Of a DNA stretch of 53,797 nt, positions 15,819 through 25,800 are shown in pieces. A program made the translations under genes and the position numbers. The notes beneath the pieces are model-generated. The model worked only from the letters and a program-made list of their open reading frames with translations. It was not told where the DNA came from and made no database searches. Source of the DNA: Clostridia bacterium (GTDB taxonomy: Bacteria > Bacillota > Clostridia > Christensenellales > Aristaeellaceae); assembly GCA_017519405.1 (NCBI GenBank), contig JAFWSH010000011.1, positions 1-53,797 on the forward strand, read 5' to 3'. Position 1 is the first letter of the stretch, and each line of letters opens with the position of its first letter.

Positions 15819-17618
15819 ATGGCGAGAAACAAGTTTGACGTGGACGAGCGCCTGGAGTCCCCCTTCCGGTGGAAGCACCTCAAGCGGGCGGGGAAATACA
15901 TCGCCCGGCACAAGTACAAGATGATCCTGGCCCTGCTCCTGAGCGCCATGGCCAGTGCCGCCAGCCTCTACGTGCCCAAGATCACCCAGTGGGTGCTGGA
16001 CGAGGCGGTGCCCGCGGGGGATTCCGGCATGATTGGCCGGATGGCTGTGCTCTTTGTGGGGGTCATCTCCCTGAGCATCGTGTTCAACACCATCCGCTCC
16101 AGGATCATGGCCCATGTGAGCCAGCGGATCATCTTCGACATCCGGGCGGATCTCTTCGCCCACCTGCAGCGCCTGCCCTTCAGCTACTACGACAGCCGGC
16201 CCGCCGGCAAGATCCTGGTCCGGGTCATCAACTATGTGAACTCCGTGTCGGACATCCTCTCCAACGGCATCATCAACATGATCCTGGAGATCGTGAACCT
16301 GGTGTTCATTGTGGTGTTCATGTTCACCACCGACGCGAAGCTGGCCACGGTGATCATCGCCGGGCTGCCCTTCTTCATCGGTGTCATTCTCCTGATCAAG
16401 CCCCGGCAGCGGAAGGCCTGGCAGAACCAGAGCAACAAGAACAGCAACTACAACGCCTACCTGGCGGAGTCCATCGACGGTGTGCGCCTCAGCCAGCTCT
16501 TCGACCGGCAGGAGGTCAACATCTCCATCATGGAACGCCTGGCCTCCGCCTGCCGCACTGCCTGGATGCGGGCGGTGAAAGTCAGCAACCTGGTGTGGCT
16601 CTCCAGCGAGACCATGACCCAGCTGGTGCTGACCTTCCTCTACATCGCCGGCGTCTACTGGATGGGGGGCGGCGTCATGGTCTCCTTCGGCGTGATCATG
16701 GCCATGGGCCAGTATGTCAGCCGCTTCTGGCAGCCCATCACCAACCTGGCCAACATCTACAACTCCTTTGTGAACAACATCGCCTACCTGGAGCGGATCT
16801 TCGAGACCATGGACGAGCCGGTGACGGTGGAGGACGCGCCGGATGCGGAGGAGATGCCGCCCATCAGCGGCGAGGTGGATTTCCGGGATGTGACCTTCGC
16901 CTACGAGGAGGGCACGGAGGTGCTGGCCCACATGGACCTGCACGTGAACGCCGGGGAGAGCATCGCCCTGGTGGGGCCCACCGGCGCCGGCAAGAGCACC
17001 ATCATCAATCTGCTGTGCCGCTTCTACAACCTCAACGGCGGCCGCATCCTCCTGCACGACCGGGAGGGGAAGGCCCACGACATCAGCCGGGTCACCCTGC
17101 ACTCCCTGCGCTCCCAGCTGGGCATCATGCTCCAGGACAGCTTCATCTTCAGCGGCACGCTGATGGACAACATCCGCTACGGGCGCCTGGACGCCACCGA
17201 CAGCGAGGTCTGCGAGGCGGCTCGCCGGGTGCGGGCGGACGAGTTCATCCGCAAAATGCCCCAGGGCTATGCCACCGAGATCAAGGAGCGGGGCAACAAC
17301 CTGAGCCAGGGCGAGCGCCAGCTGGTGGCATTCGCCCGGACGCTGCTCTCCGACCCGGCCATTCTGATCCTGGACGAGGCCACCTCCTCCATCGACACCC
17401 AGACGGAGCGCCTGCTGCAGGAGGGCATCCGGGAGATGCTCAAGGGCCGCACCAGCATCATCGTGGCCCACCGGCTCAGCACCATCAAGAACTGTGACCG
17501 CATTCTCTACATCGGCAACAAGGGCATCGCCGAGATGGGCACCCACGAGGAGCTGATGGCAAAGCACGGGCTGTATTACCAGCTCTACACCGCTCAGGTG
17601 CGGGAAGAGGTTGCCTGA
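15819..17618 (+). CDS. Heterodimeric ABC exporter subunit B (catalytic ATP site)
   Basis: The 599-residue partner has six membrane helices (about 30-330) and a nucleotide-binding domain with Walker A GPTGAGKS (about 386), Walker B ILDEATSSID (Glu present) and H-loop AHRLS (His present). Its signature is LSQGE rather than LSGGQ. In the dimer this signature faces the degenerate Walker site of subunit A, while the canonical signature of A faces this intact site: one active and one inactive ATP site. It starts one base after the subunit A stop, with GGAGAGGAGG just before. Substrate is unknown; drug, lipid or peptide export are all possible. Confidence 0.92.
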   Translation: MARNKFDVDERLESPFRWKHLKRAGKYIARHKYKMILALLLSAMASAASLYVPKITQWVLDEAVPAGDSGMIGRMAVLFVGVISLSIVFNTIRSRIMAHVSQRIIFDIRADLFAHLQRLPFSYYDSRPAGKILVRVINYVNSVSDILSNGIINMILEIVNLVFIVVFMFTTDAKLATVIIAGLPFFIGVILLIKPRQRKAWQNQSNKNSNYNAYLAESIDGVRLSQLFDRQEVNISIMERLASACRTAWMRAVKVSNLVWLSSETMTQLVLTFLYIAGVYWMGGGVMVSFGVIMAMGQYVSRFWQPITNLANIYNSFVNNIAYLERIFETMDEPVTVEDAPDAEEMPPISGEVDFRDVTFAYEEGTEVLAHMDLHVNAGESIALVGPTGAGKSTIINLLCRFYNLNGGRILLHDREGKAHDISRVTLHSLRSQLGIMLQDSFIFSGTLMDNIRYGRLDATDSEVCEAARRVRADEFIRKMPQGYATEIKERGNNLSQGERQLVAFARTLLSDPAILILDEATSSIDTQTERLLQEGIREMLKGRTSIIVAHRLSTIKNCDRILYIGNKGIAEMGTHEELMAKHGLYYQLYTAQVREEVA

Positions 17619-17653
17619 GGGCAGCATCCCGCCGGGAAAAGGAGGGATTGACC

Positions 17654-19266
17654 ATGGAGACGCCGCGCGCTTCCATCCGGATCAACCAGACCGGCTACAG
17701 CGCCGGGCTGCCGGTGCATGCGGTGGTCACAGCCGGGGGCCCCTGTGCCTGGAGGACGGGGACGGCCGGGTGCTGCGGACACTCACGCCGGAGCCTCCGA
17801 CGGTGGATCCGGCCTCCGGGGACCGGGCGGCGCTGGTGAACCTGGGACAGCTGGCCCCGGGGGAGTACGCCCTGCGCTGCGCCGGGGAGAGCCGCCGCCT
17901 GACGGTCTCGGCCCGGCCCTGGCGGGCGGTGACCGACGCCCTCATCAAGGGCCTGTACTACCAGCGCTGCGGCTGTGCGCTGAAGGAAGCCCACGCCGGC
18001 GCATACCGCCACCCCGCCTGCCACACGGCGCCGGCTGTGGACTGGCTGGACCGGGCAGCGTCCCGCCGGGTCATTGGCGGCTGGCAAGACGCCGGGGACT
18101 ACGGCAAGTATGTGGGCCCGGGGGCCGTGACAGTGGCCCACCTGCTCTACGCCTGGAAGCTGTTCCCCGAGGGCTGCGGGGATGCGCTGAACATCCCGGA
18201 GACCGGCAGCGGGATCCCCGACATCCTCAGCGAGGCGCTGTGGGAGCTGAGGTGGATGCTGCAGATGCAGCGGGACGACGGGGCCTTCCACCACAAGCTC
18301 ACCAAGGCGCGTTTCGCCCCCTTCATCATGCCCCAGGACGACCTGGAGACGGAGTATCTGATGCCGGTGAGCCACTGCGCCACGGCGGCGGCGGCCGCCT
18401 GCCTGGCCCTGGCCAGCCGTGTGTATCAGCCCTGTGACCCCGCCTTCGCGGCGGAGGCGCTGGCGGCTGCCCGCCGCGGCTGGGAGTGGCTGCAGGCCCA
18501 CCCGGACTTTGAGCCTTTCCGGAATCCGGAGGGAGTCCGCACCGGCTGGTACGGGGAGCAGACGGACCTGGACGACCGGTTCTGGGCTGCCTGCGAGCTC
18601 TACGCCGCCACCCGGGAGCCGGCTTTCCGCGCCGAGGCGGAGCGCCTCTATGCCCGGGGACAGCACCTGACCAGCTTCGGCTGGGCGGATGTGGGGGGCC
18701 TGGGCGCCCTGTGCTGTCTCTTCGACCTGGGGGAGGAGGCCGGCAGCGTGCTGTATACGCAGCTGAGGGAGGACTTCCTCCGGCAGAGTGGGCATGCCCT
18801 GGCGCTGAGTCGGGCCTCCGGCTACGGCACGGCCCTGCCGGCGGACGGCTATGTCTGGGGCAGCATCCTGCCCATCCTCTCCGGGGCCATGGCCATGATT
18901 CTCCACCACCGCCTCACCGGGCGCCGGGAGATGCTGGAGGCGGCCCTGCTGCAGTGGCATTACGCCCTGGGCCTCAACGCCCTGGACCTGTGCTTTGTGA
19001 CGGGCTTCGGCCAGCGGTCGGTGCAGCACCCCCACCACCGGCCCTCCGGGGCGGACGGCGTCGAGGCGCCGGTGCCCGGCCTGATCTCCGGCGGCCCCAA
19101 CCAGCGCTTTCCCTACCCCACGACCCGGGAGCGCCTGGCCCCGGACACCCCGCCGGCCAAGTGCTTCCTGGACGAGACCCCCTCGGCGGATACCAACGAG
19201 ATCGCCATCTACTGGAACTCCCCCGCCATCTTTGTGGGGGCCTGCTTCAACAGCATTCCGGAATAA
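17654..19266 (+). CDS. Glycoside hydrolase family 9 protein, frameshifted near the N-terminus
   Basis: The frame from ATG 17654 (behind AGGAGG) begins METPRASIRINQTGYSAGLP, the start of the Ig-like domain found before GH9 catalytic domains. It loses register at a GGGGGCCCC run (17735-17743); the other frame resumes with LCLEDGDGRVLRTL and stays open to 19266. The catalytic domain is intact: GGWQDAGDYGKY (catalytic Asp), HPHHRPSGAD and DETPSADTNEIAIYWN (catalytic Glu). No signal peptide is visible, which suggests intracellular action on imported oligosaccharides. A GTG at 17770 could start a short form. The break may be a sequencing error, a real mutation or slippage. It follows the exporter by 35 bases. 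Confidence 0.82.
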
Positions 19267-19284
19267 ATAAGGAGGAGACACACC

Positions 19285-20001
19285 ATGCCGCAAACCGTAC
19301 TGATCACCGGCACGGGCCGTCCCTACGCCCTGGGCTTCAACCTGGTCAAGCGCTATCTGGAGCACGGCGACCGGGTGCTGGCCAGCATCCGCCGCCCCTC
19401 GGAGGCCCTGGAGGCCCTCCGGGCCCAATACCCGGATACCCTCCACGTGCTCACCATGGACATTGCCTCCACCGCCTCCGTCAACGCGGCGGCGGAGGAA
19501 GCTGCGCAGCTCACCCCCGCCATCGACCTGATCATCAACAACGCCACCACCGCCTCCGCCGACACCATGAAGGAGCTCCCCGACTTTGACCTGGACCTGA
19601 TCGCCCCGGCGGTCAATGTGGGGGCGGTGGGCCCCATCCGGGTGCTGAAGGCCTTCCTGCCGCTGCTCCGGGCCAGCCGGATGGGGGCGCTGGTGGTGAA
19701 CATCTCCTCCGAGGCGGGCAGCATCGGCCGCTGCTACCGCACCTTCTACCTGGACTACGGCACGGAGAAGGCCGCGCTGAACATGCTCACCATGACCATG
19801 CGGAACTACTTCAAAAACGATCCGAACCTGAACATCCTCTGCCTGCATCCGGGCTGGATCCGCACCAACCCCGGCAACAACGGGGCGCCGCTGGATCCCT
19901 ATGAGCACGCCGAGACGCTGCGCCTGCTGTTCGAGGAGAAGCGGCACGACAAGGAGGGCCCCGCCTTCATCACCTACACGGGGGAGGCCTACCCCTGGTA
20001 A
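19285..20001 (+). CDS. Short-chain dehydrogenase/reductase
   Basis: The 238-residue protein has a Rossmann start TVLITGTGRPYALGFNL, whose glycine motif is altered from TGxxxGIG, an NNA motif (IINNATTAS), the catalytic Ser region VNISSEAGS and the active pair YGTEK (YxxxK). These place it in the classical SDR family. Substrate cannot be predicted; close relatives are often annotated as carbonyl reductases. It starts 18 bases after the GH9 gene behind AAGGAGGAG and is likely co-transcribed with it. Confidence 0.87.
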   Translation: MPQTVLITGTGRPYALGFNLVKRYLEHGDRVLASIRRPSEALEALRAQYPDTLHVLTMDIASTASVNAAAEEAAQLTPAIDLIINNATTASADTMKELPDFDLDLIAPAVNVGAVGPIRVLKAFLPLLRASRMGALVVNISSEAGSIGRCYRTFYLDYGTEKAALNMLTMTMRNYFKNDPNLNILCLHPGWIRTNPGNNGAPLDPYEHAETLRLLFEEKRHDKEGPAFITYTGEAYPW

Positions 20002-20049
20002 ATATCCCCTCCACAGCACCCTGCCGATGGGTTTTCCTCCGGACAGGCA

Positions 20050-20078
20050 TTGATGGATCCGGGAATTTGCGGTAAGAT
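20050..20078 (+). promoter_or_regulatory. Promoter for the esterase gene
   Basis: TTGATG (20050-20055) and TAAGAT (20073-20078) are separated by 17 bases, upstream of the esterase start at 20134. Confidence 0.6.
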
Positions 20079-20133
20079 GCAGACCGGACCGCCCGGGGCG
20101 GGACATCATGACAAGGGGAGGCAATCCACAGGC

Positions 20134-20901
20134 ATGCTGCTGAAACAGGACTTCTGGTTCCATCACCTGAACGCCAACCGGCCGCTGCATATCCGGGTGC
20201 CGGATGTGCCGGGCAGGTTTCCGGTGATGTACTTCTTCGACGGACACAATCTCTTCCGGGACGAGGACGCCACCTACGGCAAGTCCTGGGGGCTGGACGC
20301 CTTCTGCGCCGGCTGGGACAAGCAGATGATCATTGTGGGCATGGAGTGCGCCCACGAGGGGAACCTCCGCCTGTCGGAGTATCTGCCCTACGGCAGCGGA
20401 TACGGATGGCTCCGGGGGATCCAGCCCCTGGGGGAGCAGACCATGCAGGCGCTGATCTGCGAGCTCAAGCCCTACATCGACGCCACCTTTCCCACCATCC
20501 CCTTCCGGGAGTGCACCGGCATCGGCGGCTCCAGCATGGGCGGGCTCATGGCGGCCTATGCCCTGGTGCGCTATAACCGCTACATCTCCAAGGCCGCCTG
20601 CATTTCCCCGTCCCTGGGGTCGGTGTCCGGCAAGTTGTGGCACGAGATGAATGAGACGGCCCTCAGCCCGGACACCCGGGCCTTCTTCTCCTGGGGCACC
20701 ATGGAGGGCTATGGCGGCGTGGAGAACCCGTGGGAGGAGGACCGCCGCAGCTGGCTCTACAGGACAAACCGCACCACAGCCAACAAGATCATCGCCCGGG
20801 GCGGCGCGGCGGAGCTCTACTGCCAGATCGGCGGCAGACACTGCGAGGCCGACTGGGAGAAGCAGGTGCCGCTCTTCATGCCCTTTCTCTGGCAGGCCTG
20901 A
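20134..20901 (+). CDS. Putative serine esterase (alpha/beta hydrolase, esterase D-like)
   Basis: The product has 255 residues. The fold markers are VMYFFDGHNLFRDE near the N-terminus and the nucleophile elbow GIGGSSMGGLMAAY; a C-terminal GGRHCEADWEKQ supplies the likely catalytic His. This matches the putative esterase family that includes feruloyl and acetyl-xylan esterases, and enterochelin esterase. No signal peptide is seen. The start at 20134 has GGGGAGG 12 bases upstream, a little far; earlier in-frame starts are close to the promoter and less likely. It may remove acyl groups from sugars taken up alongside the GH9 substrate (inference). Confidence 0.83.
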   Translation: MLLKQDFWFHHLNANRPLHIRVPDVPGRFPVMYFFDGHNLFRDEDATYGKSWGLDAFCAGWDKQMIIVGMECAHEGNLRLSEYLPYGSGYGWLRGIQPLGEQTMQALICELKPYIDATFPTIPFRECTGIGGSSMGGLMAAYALVRYNRYISKAACISPSLGSVSGKLWHEMNETALSPDTRAFFSWGTMEGYGGVENPWEEDRRSWLYRTNRTTANKIIARGGAAELYCQIGGRHCEADWEKQVPLFMPFLWQA

Positions 20902-20923
20902 GAGACTGCACCCGAACAAGAGG

Positions 20924-20966
20924 AAGCCCCCGTTTCACAGCAGGGCCGCTGTGAGCGGGGGCTTTC
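20924..20966 (+). terminator. Intrinsic terminator after the esterase gene
   Basis: AAGCCCCCG (20924-20932) pairs with CGGGGGCTTT (20956-20965), with an inner CACAGC/GCTGTG stem. A short T-run ends it. Confidence 0.8.
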
Positions 20967-21022
20967 GTCTGTGAAGGCCATCGCCGGCACACGAAAAATG
21001 GACGACGCCCGGAAAAGAACCG

Positions 21023-21051
21023 TTGACGCCAAATGGATAATGCGTTACAAT
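21023..21051 (+). promoter_or_regulatory. Promoter for the LexA-like repressor gene
   Basis: TTGACG (21023-21028) and TACAAT (21046-21051) are separated by 17 bases. An imperfect ACGC..GCGT dyad lies inside the spacer and could be an operator. Confidence 0.75.
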
Positions 21052-21100
21052 GGGACACGAAGACAGGACAGCGCAGGAAAACCAAGGGGAGGCAAGGACC

Positions 21101-21922
21101 ATGGCAGAAAAAAAGACCCCCCGGGGCAGGCGGGCGGTGCTGGGCGGATCCAACCGCATCGGGCTCACCATCCGGCGGTATCGCCAGGCGGCCGGCATGG
21201 AGCAGAAGCAGCTCTCCGCCCTGCTGGGCTACACCGCCAACGCCGTGACCAACTGGGAGGCCGGACGGTCCCGCCCCGATATCTGTGTGATTCCGCAGCT
21301 CTGCGGGATTCTGGATATGCCGGTGTATGACCTGCTGGGCATGACCGGCGAGGACGCGTCCACCAGGGAGGAAAAAGACCTGCTGAACCGGTTCCGGGGC
21401 CTGACGGACGGGAACCGCGCCCTGGTCCGGCAGATGATGGACCTGCTGCGGGAGCAGCAGGATACCACGCGCCTGACCGTCCTGCGCGGCTCCTACAGCC
21501 CCGTGCCGGTGGCGGAGGAGGCCGCGGCGGCCGGTGTGGGCGCGCCCATGGACGGGGAGTCCGGCTACAGCGAGGTCTATGTGCACAAGAACGCCCTCCG
21601 GGAGAAGTGCGATTTCATTGTCCGGGTCAACGGCGAGAGCATGGAGCCCCTGTTTGCCGATGGCAGCATGGTCTATGTGCAGCGGACCCAGGAGTTGTCC
21701 TACGGGGACATCGGCCTGTTCGTGGTGAACGGCGAGAGCTACATCAAGCAGTACCGGGCGGAGGGCCTCCTGTCCCTGAACCCGGCCTTCCCGCTGATCC
21801 CCATCAGCGACGGCAGCAGCGTACTGGTGGTGGGACGGGTGATCGGCGCCGTCCGGGAGGAGGATATCCCCTCCCAGGCAGAGCAGCGCATGATCCGCAA
21901 GGCCTGGGACATGGCGGATTGA
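21101..21922 (+). CDS. LexA/CI-like self-cleaving repressor (HTH_XRE plus peptidase S24)
   Basis: The 273-residue protein has an XRE-type helix-turn-helix (about 20-75: IGLTIRRYRQ, KQLSALLGYTANAVTNWE) and a C-terminal S24 domain (about 155-262). The serine is Ser180 in NGESMEP and the lysine is Lys216 in GESYIKQY. An Ala-Gly pair at 144-145 lies in AAAAGVGAP. The distances cleavage site to Ser (36) and Ser to Lys (36) are almost those of LexA (35 and 37), so RecA-stimulated self-cleavage is plausible. The start follows AAGGGGAGG. It has its own promoter and stands alone, not inside a phage region. It converges with the next gene. Confidence 0.9.
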   Translation: MAEKKTPRGRRAVLGGSNRIGLTIRRYRQAAGMEQKQLSALLGYTANAVTNWEAGRSRPDICVIPQLCGILDMPVYDLLGMTGEDASTREEKDLLNRFRGLTDGNRALVRQMMDLLREQQDTTRLTVLRGSYSPVPVAEEAAAAGVGAPMDGESGYSEVYVHKNALREKCDFIVRVNGESMEPLFADGSMVYVQRTQELSYGDIGLFVVNGESYIKQYRAEGLLSLNPAFPLIPISDGSSVLVVGRVIGAVREEDIPSQAEQRMIRKAWDMAD

Positions 21923-21947
21923 GACCGTTCCGGGGGGGCACAGGCCG

Positions 21948-22586
21948 TCACCGGCCGGCGCCGGGCTCCGGCTGCTGAAGCTGCAGCACATACCGGCCAC
22001 GGCCATCCTTCCGGTATCCCATCTTTTCCATGTAGGGCACGTGCCGGGGTGCGCTGTCCCGGAAGACGATGGTGCGGAATCCGTCCTGGGCCAGCTCGGC
22101 ATGGAGAAAACGGCCCACGGAGGTGTCCCGGTAGGCGGGGGTGGTGTAGTCCAGCAGCAGGTCCAGCACACCGTCCCCGGTGTGCGCTGCCATGAAAAGG
22201 CCGGCAAGCGTCCCGTCACAGCACACCAGGCAGACCACATCCGCCTGCCGCGCCTCCGGGCTGAACGCCGGGAACCACTGGAGAATGTCCGCCATATGGA
22301 CCTCCAGCTGGTAAGCAAAGAAGCTGTCCCGGACGTCTGTCCGGATCATGTCATAGTGGGGCCTGATCCGCAGGAGCCGAACCAGGTGGAAGACATTGAT
22401 GCCCACCAGAAACAGGTTCATGGCTGCCGTAGGATAGGAGCGGATGATCAGGGCGTAGACGGTGAAAATCAGACTGCCGATCAGGTTGATGACCCGCAGC
22501 CGGACCACCGAGGTCATCAGCATGGAGACCACCACCAGGGCGGAGCCCAGATAACCGATCAGCTCCACCAGCGTCTGTGTGTCCAT
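21948..22586 (-). CDS. YgjV-like membrane protein with C-terminal GNAT-like domain
   Basis: From ATG 22586 the protein has 212 residues. Three membrane helices (about 5-80: ELIGYLGSALVVVSML, LIGSLIFTVYALII, MNLFLVGINVFHLV) resemble the YgjV inner-membrane family. Residues 100-205 look like an acetyltransferase fold, ending YMEKMGYRKDGRGRYVLQ. The ATG follows AAGGAGG. An in-frame GTG at 22664 with AAGGAG only 5 bases upstream would add 26 residues with a CRHC motif, so both starts are possible. It has its own strong promoter. The acetyltransferase call is moderate because the acetyl-CoA loop is not clear. Confidence 0.7.
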   Translation of the reverse strand: MDTQTLVELIGYLGSALVVVSMLMTSVVRLRVINLIGSLIFTVYALIIRSYPTAAMNLFLVGINVFHLVRLLRIRPHYDMIRTDVRDSFFAYQLEVHMADILQWFPAFSPEARQADVVCLVCCDGTLAGLFMAAHTGDGVLDLLLDYTTPAYRDTSVGRFLHAELAQDGFRTIVFRDSAPRHVPYMEKMGYRKDGRGRYVLQLQQPEPGAGR

Positions 22587-22723
22587 GATCGTGTTTCCTC
22601 CTTCAGACGATTTGAGGGGACGGAGAGAACAGTGGCGACAGGGAGATTTCGTGGCCGCGGGCACGGGGTCTCCTTTTTTGTTATGCAGGCTTAAGGGTCT
22701 GGACTGCTCAGTTTTGCAATACG

Positions 22724-22752
22724 AGTATATCGGCTCTGCATGAGCGTGTCAA
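22724..22752 (-). promoter_or_regulatory. Sigma-A promoter for the YgjV-like gene
   Basis: On the minus strand TTGACA (22752-22747) and TATACT (22729-22724) are separated by 17 bases. The leader to the ATG at 22586 is about 130 bases long. Confidence 0.85.
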
Positions 22753-22827
22753 GAAAAGACGGGAAGGGGTACGGCCCCCGGTGCATTCCCGGCCTGTCCG
22801 CGAATAACTGCCGACCGGCAGCATCAC

Positions 22828-22863
22828 AAAAGCCGCCGGAAGGCAGCGCTTCCAACGGCTTTT
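22828..22863 (-). terminator. Terminator after the large surface protein gene
   Basis: AAAAGCCG (22828-22835) pairs with CGGCTTTT (22856-22863) around an inner CGGAAG/CTTCC stem. It lies 35 bases after the stop of the minus-strand surface protein and works in that direction; the symmetrical ends would also allow plus-strand use. Confidence 0.8.
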
Positions 22864-22897
22864 GCGTGGCGCACAGCCCCGCGGGGGACTGTGCCGT

Positions 22898-25800
22898 TCA
22901 GGGTGTGATATGGGGGAGGGCGGCGATGGCCGTGGTCTCGGGGGCCTGCAGGCCGGCGGTGGCTTCAGGGGGAAGGGCGCCGCTCCCGCCATACAGGAAG
23001 TACTGCGGTGTGGCGATGAGCGCGTTCCCTTCCTGGGTCAGCGTGACCCGGACGATGTACTGCAGGTCCGAGTAGATGATGTCCGTGGCGCTTCCCTTCT
23101 CCTCATACACGACATAGAAGAAGACGGCATTCCCGTCGGTATCCCGGTACGGTGCGCTCAGTGCCCCCTCCGTGTCATAGTCCAGGCTGAAGTTGAAGGT
23201 CACTTCCTTGTTTTCCTTGCCCGCCGGATTGTTGATGACCTGCAGGGCGGATCCGCGCTCCCCGCTGATATCGATGGGCTGGAGCACGAAGGCGAACTCG
23301 TTGGCCTTCATGTCACGGCCTCGGAGGGTCTTTTTGACGGGGATGGGCAGCTCTGCCTCCAGGGGCGTGTTGACCACGTTATAGCGGAAGGTGATGGATG
23401 CCTGGGCATGCGTGACATAGCCGCTGTCCGGAATGGTCTCGGTGGTGCCCTCGCTTTCGTCCGTCACCAGGAGCTTCACGCCCTGGTTCCAGTTGAAGGG
23501 GTAGGTCTTGCCGGACAGCGCGTTCCCTTCCAGGTCGGTGTATCGCCCGTTCTCCGCCTGCATGGTCACGGTCCGGACGGTGGTGTCTGCGGCGTAGTAC
23601 CGCGGGGGCGTGGTCTCGATGAGGTAATAGGTTTCCTCCAGCACCATCTCAAAGTCCTTGGTGCTGTCACTGCTGTCCTTCAGGCGGGCGAGGCCGTCGG
23701 CGCCGGAGGTGGCCGTGGCCACCTCAACATATTTCCTGGTGCTGTCCAGACCCTCGACGGCAGTGCCGCCATCGTCCTCCTGATACAGCCTGAAAGCGGC
23801 GCCGGAGAGGGGCGTGCCGTCCGGATCCGTCTTGACGGCCTCCAGGGGGACCGTGTACACGTTGATCACATGCTCGTTGGTGGAGGCCTCACGGCCGGTG
23901 GCGTGGCCCTGATACATCGTGCCGAAGGTGCCGGTGTGGAAGTCCTCCGTGCTCTGGCCGCCCTGGCCGATGGGGGTGACGGTATAATCCGGCTCATAGG
24001 CGACGCGGAGCACGTACTTCTCCACCTCGTTCCCCGTGACCGTGGTCGCGTGGGGGGATTCGTTGACCAGATCGGACTCCTCGCCCTCGACGACCGTTTT
24101 CTCCAGGGTGAGCTTGATGCGGCTGTTGTCCGTCAGGCCGAACTCGTGGTAGGGCAGGGTGATGCCGTCCCCCATCATGTCCTCGAGGAAGGCGTCCCAG
24201 TTGAGCTCGCTGCCCGTGAAGTAGCGCGCCGTCTTGTCCGGATCTTGGCGGATCAGGCGCTCGATGAGGTCGGGGAGGGAGAAGGTGGCGGCTGTGCCGG
24301 TGGCCGCGCCCCAGCGCTCGTCGATGCTGTTCGGGCTGGACGTGAAGTGCAGGCTCGCATCCTCGTTCACCACCTGCTCCACGACGAGGCCGTCGTAGAG
24401 GGCACGCAGCTGCTGCTTCGGATCCACCTCCTCGCCGAGGCAGACCGTCCATTCGGTCTCGCTGCTGAAGAAGGTCAGCTCGTTGACGTTCACCCGGGGG
24501 GTGGGGAGCTCCGCGGTGAGGTTCAGGGTGTCGCGCACGAGGGTGGTGTCGAAGGGGATGTCCTCTCCGCCCACCCGGTAGTTTTTCGCGACGATGGTCG
24601 CCTCATCGTTGTTGGTGTTCATGCCGTTGCCGCCCAGCAGCTCCTCCTGGGCTTTCACATAGACGGTCCCGTGCCAGCCGGCTACCGCGTCGATGGCCTG
24701 GTTTGACCACAGCACGGTCCGGCCGTCGTCCTGCACCACGCCGGCTGCCCGGCTGGGGTCGGTGGTCCGGTTGCCGTCGATGTCGATCATGTCCCGGGGC
24801 GCCAGGGGCCGGCCGGTGGCCTTGTCCACCAGGTAGAAGCCCTCGCCCACCGTGTCCGACACATCGCCCATCACCACGGCGTCCTCCATCAGGACCTTGG
24901 TGATCTGGCGGAAGATGTTGTGCAGGTCGCTGCCGCTCTCCGCCATGTAGAACATCTTGTTGCCCTTGCTGTCCGTGTCCGCCAGGTCGTAGAGCAGGCG
25001 CTTGCCGGAGGTGACGTTCTCCATGCTCAGGCCGACGGTGATGATCTTCACATGCGAGTTGTTCTTCAGGTTCCGCGCGGCGGTGCGGACCCAGCCCTCG
25101 ATATCGGCGTTCGTCGTGCCCTTCGGCTCGCCGGTCCGCACGCCCTGGGGCGCGCCGTCCGTGACCAGGATGACATAGCGGTCCGTGGAAACCAGGTTTC
25201 CGCTGCCGTCGAGGGTGTAATCCGCCGTCCAGGAGAAGTTCTGCGCGTCGGCGAAGGCCTGGTCCGGGCGCGTGCCGCCGCCGCTGGCATAATGCAGATT
25301 GACCGTCAGGCCGGAGGATGCCGGGATGAAGTCCTGTCTCTGATTGCCCAGCTCCTTGTTGAACGTGTTGTAGGCGATCCGCACGCCGGGGCTGGCGTCG
25401 CCCGCCACGGCCAGCAGCCCGGAGATGACGTTCAGGTCGGAGGAGCTGCCGCTCAGGGCCTGGTTCAGGTAGACGAACCGGTTTCTGTTGTTGTCGCCGG
25501 CGTTGTAGATCGTGTAGACCGTGTTGTCCGTGTCATTGAACCCGAAGGGGTGATTGCCGGTGTTCGCGCCCTTTGTCCAGTTGGTCTCAAAGTTGGTGCC
25601 GATCACAAAGGATTTATCGCTTTCCGTCGTTCTGGAGGCGTCCTGCGCTTTCCAGTTTCCGTCCTGGTAATAGATCTTGAATACCGTCGCTGTGCCGGAG
25701 GCGTCCGCGATCAGGTAGTAGGGGTTGTTCCAGCCCCTGCTCCGGTCCAGCCAGCCCCGGTTATCCCAGCCCCAGCCGCTGTTGTTGATCTGGTAAATGG

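Noticed and set aside
17695-20919. Minus-strand open frame of 1074 codons across the GH9, SDR and esterase genes
   Set aside because: It is antisense to three genes with clear catalytic motifs, and its own translation is low-complexity and unlike any family.
22898-22992. Hidden LPxTG sorting signal in another frame at the end of the large surface protein
   Set aside because: Reading past the stop and in the other frames gave no LPxTG followed by a hydrophobic helix and basic tail.
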